Assembly: GCF_905475465.1 (NCBI RefSeq)
Contig: NC_062235.1
Location: 8,938,001-9,002,000 of the forward strand
Source: Pieris napi
Lineage: Eukaryota; Arthropoda; Insecta; Lepidoptera; Pieridae
Direction: 5' to 3'
DNA: 64,000 nucleotides
In this document: positions 59,475 through 64,000 of the stretch, in pieces
Layout: each line of letters begins with the position of its first letter
Position numbering within the stretch: position 1 is the stretch's first letter
Translations under genes and position numbers: made by a program
The notes under the pieces: generated by a model
Told to the model about the DNA's origin: nothing
Seen by the model: the letters and a program-made list of their open reading frames with translations, nothing else
Database searches by the model: none

Positions 59475-60914
59475 ATCATTTTTATTAGGGAAGTTATAAA
59501 TTACTAGGCCTAACATACGGCCCGATGAAAGGATTTCTTTGTCAAAGAATTGGGCTCATCTTCATCGAAAATAACTTTGAACGAAAATCGACATGATTCA
59601 TGAAGACAAATTTCTATTATTCTGTCAAAGACTTGTGACTTAGAGATATATATGTATATAGAGACACATATAAGATACCTTTATTTATCTTAGGAGTATG
59701 TAATTTTAAGGTTTTTGAAAAAGATATTTAAACCAATTATCATTTAAAATTTCAATACCAAAATAATCAAATGACAAAAGTGATTTTGACTTGATCCTTT
59801 CGTTATAAAAAATAATACGTATCGTATATAATAAATCTGCGGTTTTATTTTACAGCAAAATAATTTTACAACGAATTATATCTATTTGGTATTCCCATAA
59901 TTAAAGGTTTTAGTAAAGCTTTTGACTGGTTAGTAAATGGCACACAGGTAAAGTATTATAATGAACCAAAATTCTGCTGCCGCGATACTAGCAAGAAATT
60001 CACGAAAACATTCTTGGAAGGCCGAAACTGAACTATTTGAGGGAAATACTGTACCACAGTAATAAGGTCAGCTTCTTAGATCACTACCGAATTTCTATTT
60101 AATAACACTGAAATATATAAAATACAACTTTTTAATTAAATTTAAGCCATGAATATCCATGCATTTTTATGTGAAGACATGTAACACGATGCAGTATGGT
60201 GCAGGAAAATTGCTAAGTTTGTTCCAAACTGAAACCATTTGATTCGCCAGGAATCCAATCCAAGACCACTACTAGATTGTGGGTGTGATTAATCAGCAAT
60301 GAACATCCATCGGCTTACTATGACATTTCTACGGACTACGAGACTCGTATAAATATGCAATAGCAATGTCAAAAGTTTCACGCCCGTTTTCTATAATTAA
60401 AATACGGAATTGTTACGAAATGTACAAAATAACATCTGTTAAATGCTCTCTCTATTGAAACAACCAGTCGTAGCAATTACGCCTGGTTAAATTGAAACCT
60501 TTTGTCGCTCCATTATGAGTATAAAATGTAAAAGGCGTCGACATTATAAGTCATACAGTGTTATTTACGTAGTTTGCTACACCTTCACGCTTCACAGATT
60601 TATTAGGATTCATGAAATTTGCATATTAAAAGCAAACCAGCATTCGCGCATACATTAAAAACCGGCGACCGCTAATTAGGACCCCATATCTTCGCTGCAT
60701 AAAAATAAGTTTTAACATGTTAGAAATATTACATATCCATACAGTATTCAGAATATCATACTAATAATTCTTTATTTGTTTTATTCTAATTTCCATTATT
60801 TATATAGAAATGCAAATGTGACAATTTTATAAAGGATCACATCTAAATATATTCCCTATATTCACATATACCTTGCCAAAACTAAATTTAAATTAAAAAA
60901 ATTAAATTTAAATC

Positions 60915-61290
60915 ATTTTTTTTTATAAATCAGGAGGTGAATGGGGAGGAGGCTCACCTGATGTTAAGGGATACCACGCCCATGGACACTCAATGCACGA
61001 AGGCTTGCGAGTGCATTGCCCGCTTTTTAAGAATTGTACACTGTTACCTTGAAGGACCCTAAGTCGAATTGTTTTGAAAATACTTTAGTGGGTAGCTGGT
61101 TCCACATAGTGGTGATGAGCCGCAAAAACTGCCTTAAATAACGCTCAGTTGTGGAACGACGTCGAGTTGATACGGGTGGAATTTCGTGTTCCGTACTCAG
61201 CTGCTGGTATTAATTCCAACAACTTTTCTGAACATTCTCCATGGTAAATGCGGTAGAAGATGCAGAGAGATCTAAGAGTAGAATTATAAT
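60915..61290 (-). mobile_element. LINE C-terminal fragment (GAGGCTCACCTGATG repeat), longest copy
   Basis: Read on the minus strand it encodes TTERYLRQFLR, TTMWNQLPTKVFSKQFDLGS and similar, followed by ACATCAGGTGAGCCTCC and an A-run. This is the LWNELPxxVF-type end of a non-LTR retrotransposon ORF2. Stops and small deletions are present. Related pieces are at 43313, 44280 and 32570. Confidence 0.75.
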
Positions 61291-62526
61291 GGGGAACCTA
61301 TATATTAGTAGTTCCTTAAATACGATTTACATAACAGTAGAAAAGTATGGATATTCCTTGAGGGGTGATCTATGTTTAAACTGCGTTGGTACTCTGTAAC
61401 TCTCAATAGAAATTGCGATCTATACAAGTTTGTGAGATCAGCGCTACCTGCGAATATAGAGAGAACTACATCGAACTTGCATACACACTTCGGGCTTGCG
61501 ATTGGAAGTTTAGGGTGGCCTGGAAGAGGTGGCTCAAAAGCTCGCTGTAATAATTATAATTCGTACGGATTTTTGCAAATTAAATAAATAAAGTTACACA
61601 GTACCAGTACTGATAGATTCGTCAATACTTGTTAATACTAGTGCAGTAGATCAAGCCTGATAGTTTTTGAAATTGACATAATTTTTTTCGTATTATTGCT
61701 CTTATATTAGATAAGAATTTAAGGAAGGCAAAGGTGGGGCATGGCACAAAAGAGGTTGGGAAACACTGGTCGAAAGATTCTATATCATATAGTATGACTG
61801 CATAGTATCTTAACTAGGCTACTAGTCCAAAATGTCATTTTCAAAATATTTCTACTATCTATGGCTTATCCATAGATACTTAGCGTGCGTAGACGCGTGG
61901 GTGTAAGGCTTTGTCCCGCCGCAGTGAGCCGCACTAAATAATAATAATTGTGCCTAACTAACTACCGTCTAACGCACTCGCCTCTGTCCATCTGATAGCT
62001 GAGTAACGATAGCATACAAACTAGATCATAATGCAAAAAAACAATTGATGGACGGAAGATAGCAGATTTTGTGAAAGCGTTTGATAACACAAAAATCTAG
62101 TGACATAAAATAGTATAGTTTCGCCTTAATATGATTTTTACTTAGTATAACTTTTTAGTAGCTAAATACCAACATATGGAACATTTTGCTATGCTACTCG
62201 ATTTTACTATTTCAGTAGTAACAATCTAAGTACTAAATAATAAATAAATTAAAATTTACACGAATTGGTCCAGCCGTCTTCGAGATTAGCGCTTAGCTAC
62301 ATATTTTGCGATACATTTTTGTTCATATAGATATACGCGAGTCGCTTTTTAACTGCTTAGTTAAATAACAATTAATATGATTTTCCTCTGCCTTATATGC
62401 CGAGTACGGATTTAGATCAATGTCATCACTGTTTTTAATTCAGAAGTTTAAAGACATTATTTAAAATTAAGATTCTGTATATTACTGTCACTTGTTTATG
62501 TACTAAGTTTTTGGAAGAAAAATGAA

Positions 62527-62645
62527 TAAAGATTATTATTATTATTAGTCGTATTCTTCATTGCTTCATTTCTCCACTTTGTTCGGTCTATAGCTGCCCT
62601 TAGCGTAGCTGTTGTGGGGAGACCCGAGAGAATCGTGGCATCTTA
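62527..62645 (-). mobile_element. LINE 3' end with (TTAA)n nearby
   Basis: Minus strand reads ATILSGLPTTATLRAAIDRT then KWRNEAMK, then an AAT-repeat tail, a common end of lepidopteran non-LTR elements. The adjacent run of TTAA at 62643-62667 is a simple repeat. Confidence 0.55.
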
Positions 62646-62735
62646 ATTAATTAATTAATTAATTAGGTAAAGTAATAGCTGTGACCAAAAAATACATATT
62701 TTTATATTTTACAAACATATTGGTAAGTGACTCAC

Positions 62736-62839
62736 ATATGATCGTCGTGAGAAGAACTACAGGCTATCGGAGCAGCCTCTTGCTCGGATTTGAAGATCTT
62801 AAATCTTATTAAATGGGTTGATTTTCCGACGGTACCCAT
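62736..62839 (-). CDS. Candidate first coding exon (MGTVGKSTHL...), gene uncertain
   Basis: On the minus strand an ATG at 62839 opens 34 codons (start MGTVGKSTHLIRFKIF, end IACSSSHDDH) to donor CATAT|GTGAGT, leaving phase 2. The same frame is open 23 codons further upstream. The segment is GC-richer than its surroundings and lies just after a CRE-like site, so it could be the first exon of the unknown gene ending at 57953. Its phase does not fit the exon at 59082 directly, so at least one unseen exon would be needed between them. It may also be a 5' UTR exon or chance. Confidence 0.35.
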
Positions 62840-62889
62840 TCGGTAGCGATCCGTTTTGGATCCACGGTTGTTCTGTGCGCTTTCTAGCT

Positions 62890-62897
62890 GTGACGTC
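62890..62897. promoter_or_regulatory. CRE-like palindrome TGACGTCA
   Basis: A perfect cAMP-response-element octamer lies about 50 bp upstream (minus-strand sense) of the candidate ATG at 62839. This is consistent with a promoter for a leftward gene, but an 8-bp match is weak evidence alone. Confidence 0.4.
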
Positions 62898-63429
62898 ACA
62901 ATGCCTGCCTATTATTGTCTCGGCTAATTTATTTCACTAACTTCTCATCGCATATGAATTAGATATGGCCTCCCTTGTATAGCAATATGAACTAAACTTA
63001 TCTACTGTGTATCTGTAGTTTACTCACAGTTTATAATATACGAGATTATTTAGTGGTTATAATCTGTCTTTGGGGCGTCCATCGTGCATCGTCGGTGCTC
63101 ATTTTGCCTCGTATAAACTCAGCAAACGGTTGATTTTCCTGGTGCAGAGTCAGGCTTCAATATTATTTTTTCGCAATTACTTTTTGTCTTTTTTTTAAAC
63201 AAAAGTACCTTCACTCAAAATACAAATTTATACACGTCTCTTCTGAAGTTTAGGGCTAACTAAAAATCATATAATTAGACTAGTAGTGCCATCTATGTCA
63301 GCCTACGAATTTTTCAACCCATTAAATTGTGAGAAAATTTCCTTGCCTAAAGCCAAACGGAAATGAATGATTCTGCCAGGACTTAAGATATACACACTAA
63401 GCTACGAAGTCGTAGATGTGAATTACTAC

Positions 63430-63600
63430 TATACTTTCAAATCCACGCGATAGAAAAAGGAAAAGAGGTCAGAGCAAGAGATGGGCAGACGAATAGAATA
63501 GGAGGCACAACTTAGTCAAGAAGAGCTAACATCAGAAAAGAAGGGAATCAGCTGGAAGAGGCCTATGTGTCACAGGTCACGCTGATTACCTAAAACGGGT
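63430..63600 (+). mobile_element. Non-LTR retrotransposon ORF2 C-terminal remnant
   Basis: RDRKRKRGQSKRWADE, then SAGRGL/LEEAYV in a shifted frame, is the RxRGRxxxRWxDD...EEAYV end seen in RTE-type elements. It is broken by stops. Confidence 0.65.
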
Positions 63601-63612
63601 CATAAGATGTAT

Positions 63613-63681
63613 TAGATTAAGTTTTATTTATGTATTAGAATTAAGTTTTATTTATGTATTAGAATTAAGTTTTATTATGTA
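63613..63681 (+). repeat. Tandem repeat, 24-26 bp unit, nearly 3 copies
   Basis: The unit TTAAGTTTTATTTATGTATTAGAA is repeated with the last copy shortened (TTTTATTATG). It directly follows the retrotransposon remnant and is probably its tail. Confidence 0.8.
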
Positions 63682-64000
63682 ACTTCAATTAGTGTTAATA
63701 TATTATACAGGGTGTCAGCAATAAAGGCTTCATAAAAACACTTTCAAATCGAAGGAAAAGAGTTAGAATTTTGATATCTTCGTATTCAAACAGGAAATAA
63801 CAAAGCTTAGGATCAGATTACCTTATGATAGGTATAAATATTTCACAGAAAAGTTTTTAGATCGCTTAATAATCTCAGTAAAATAAAAATTCGTAAAGAA
63901 ATTAGCACCGTCCATAAACAATGGTGTCGATTTTATCTGATCAGATGGCATTCGATACAGAGGCGATACATCCGAGCGATGCTAATAGTATTGTAATATA

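Noticed and set aside
61957..61998. 26-nt micro-exon (minus) between CTATCAG and GTAGTT as the missing exon of the unknown gene
   Set aside because: Its length is 3n+2, but 3n+1 is needed to link the 62736 donor with the 59082 acceptor, and its donor is weak.
1..64000. CRISPR arrays, prokaryotic operons, integrated virus
   Set aside because: No regularly spaced repeats, Shine-Dalgarno-led ORF clusters, or viral-type long ORFs were found; all long structure is eukaryotic genes and transposable elements.

Overview
The window is an AT-rich piece of an insect nuclear genome, almost certainly a lepidopteran (moth or butterfly). The reasons are spliced animal genes with GT-AG introns, a Drosophila-type muscarinic receptor, an insect cuticular protein gene, and many dispersed repeats of the kinds familiar from lepidopteran genomes (tRNA-derived SINEs, decayed non-LTR retrotransposon 3' ends, palindromic MITEs). 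The species cannot be fixed from the sequence alone. No prokaryotic, phage, viral or CRISPR content was seen.

Layout. 1-8.4 kb is non-coding with several repeats. 8.49-21.54 kb (+) holds a complete four-exon A-type muscarinic acetylcholine receptor gene (mAChR-A, 598 aa as spliced here), followed within 35 bp of the stop by a long palindromic MITE in the 3' UTR. 22.4-29.4 kb is non-coding. 29.38-30.26 kb (-) is a complete three-exon Gly/Tyr-rich cuticular protein gene with TATA box and poly(A) signal. 32.37-35.10 kb (-) is a complete four-exon gene for a 158-aa N-myristoylation-type (MGC) protein with a short stathmin-like domain, resembling STMND1. A probable 5' UTR exon lies at 41.8 kb. 35.6-57.8 kb is mostly intergenic or intronic: retroposon remnants, SINEs, an isolated tRNA-Arg(ACG) gene at 51.8 kb, GC-rich islands that look regulatory (one with a near-canonical SoxB-POU composite site), and two weak small-gene candidates (36.4-36.7 kb and 47.5-47.9 kb). 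57.95-62.84 kb (-) contains the last three exons of an unrecognised Ser/acidic-rich protein gene and a possible first exon next to a CRE-like site. 62.5-64 kb has more retrotransposon tails.

The host genes do not look functionally linked: a neuronal/visceral GPCR, a structural cuticle protein, a microtubule-regulator-like protein and an unknown, possibly nuclear, protein. The most distinctive content is in the repeats: a four-copy family with GCGATTCTGTAACTC inverted ends that includes a 42-bp arms-only copy; a class of retroposons that begin ACTAGC/ACTAGT, end in a TATATA tail and share an AATCGGTCMAGCCGTTT core, arranged head-to-tail; and nested MITE-in-retroposon insertions. Splice structures were worked out by hand from reading frame and GT/AG signals, so UTR ends and first exons are the least certain parts.
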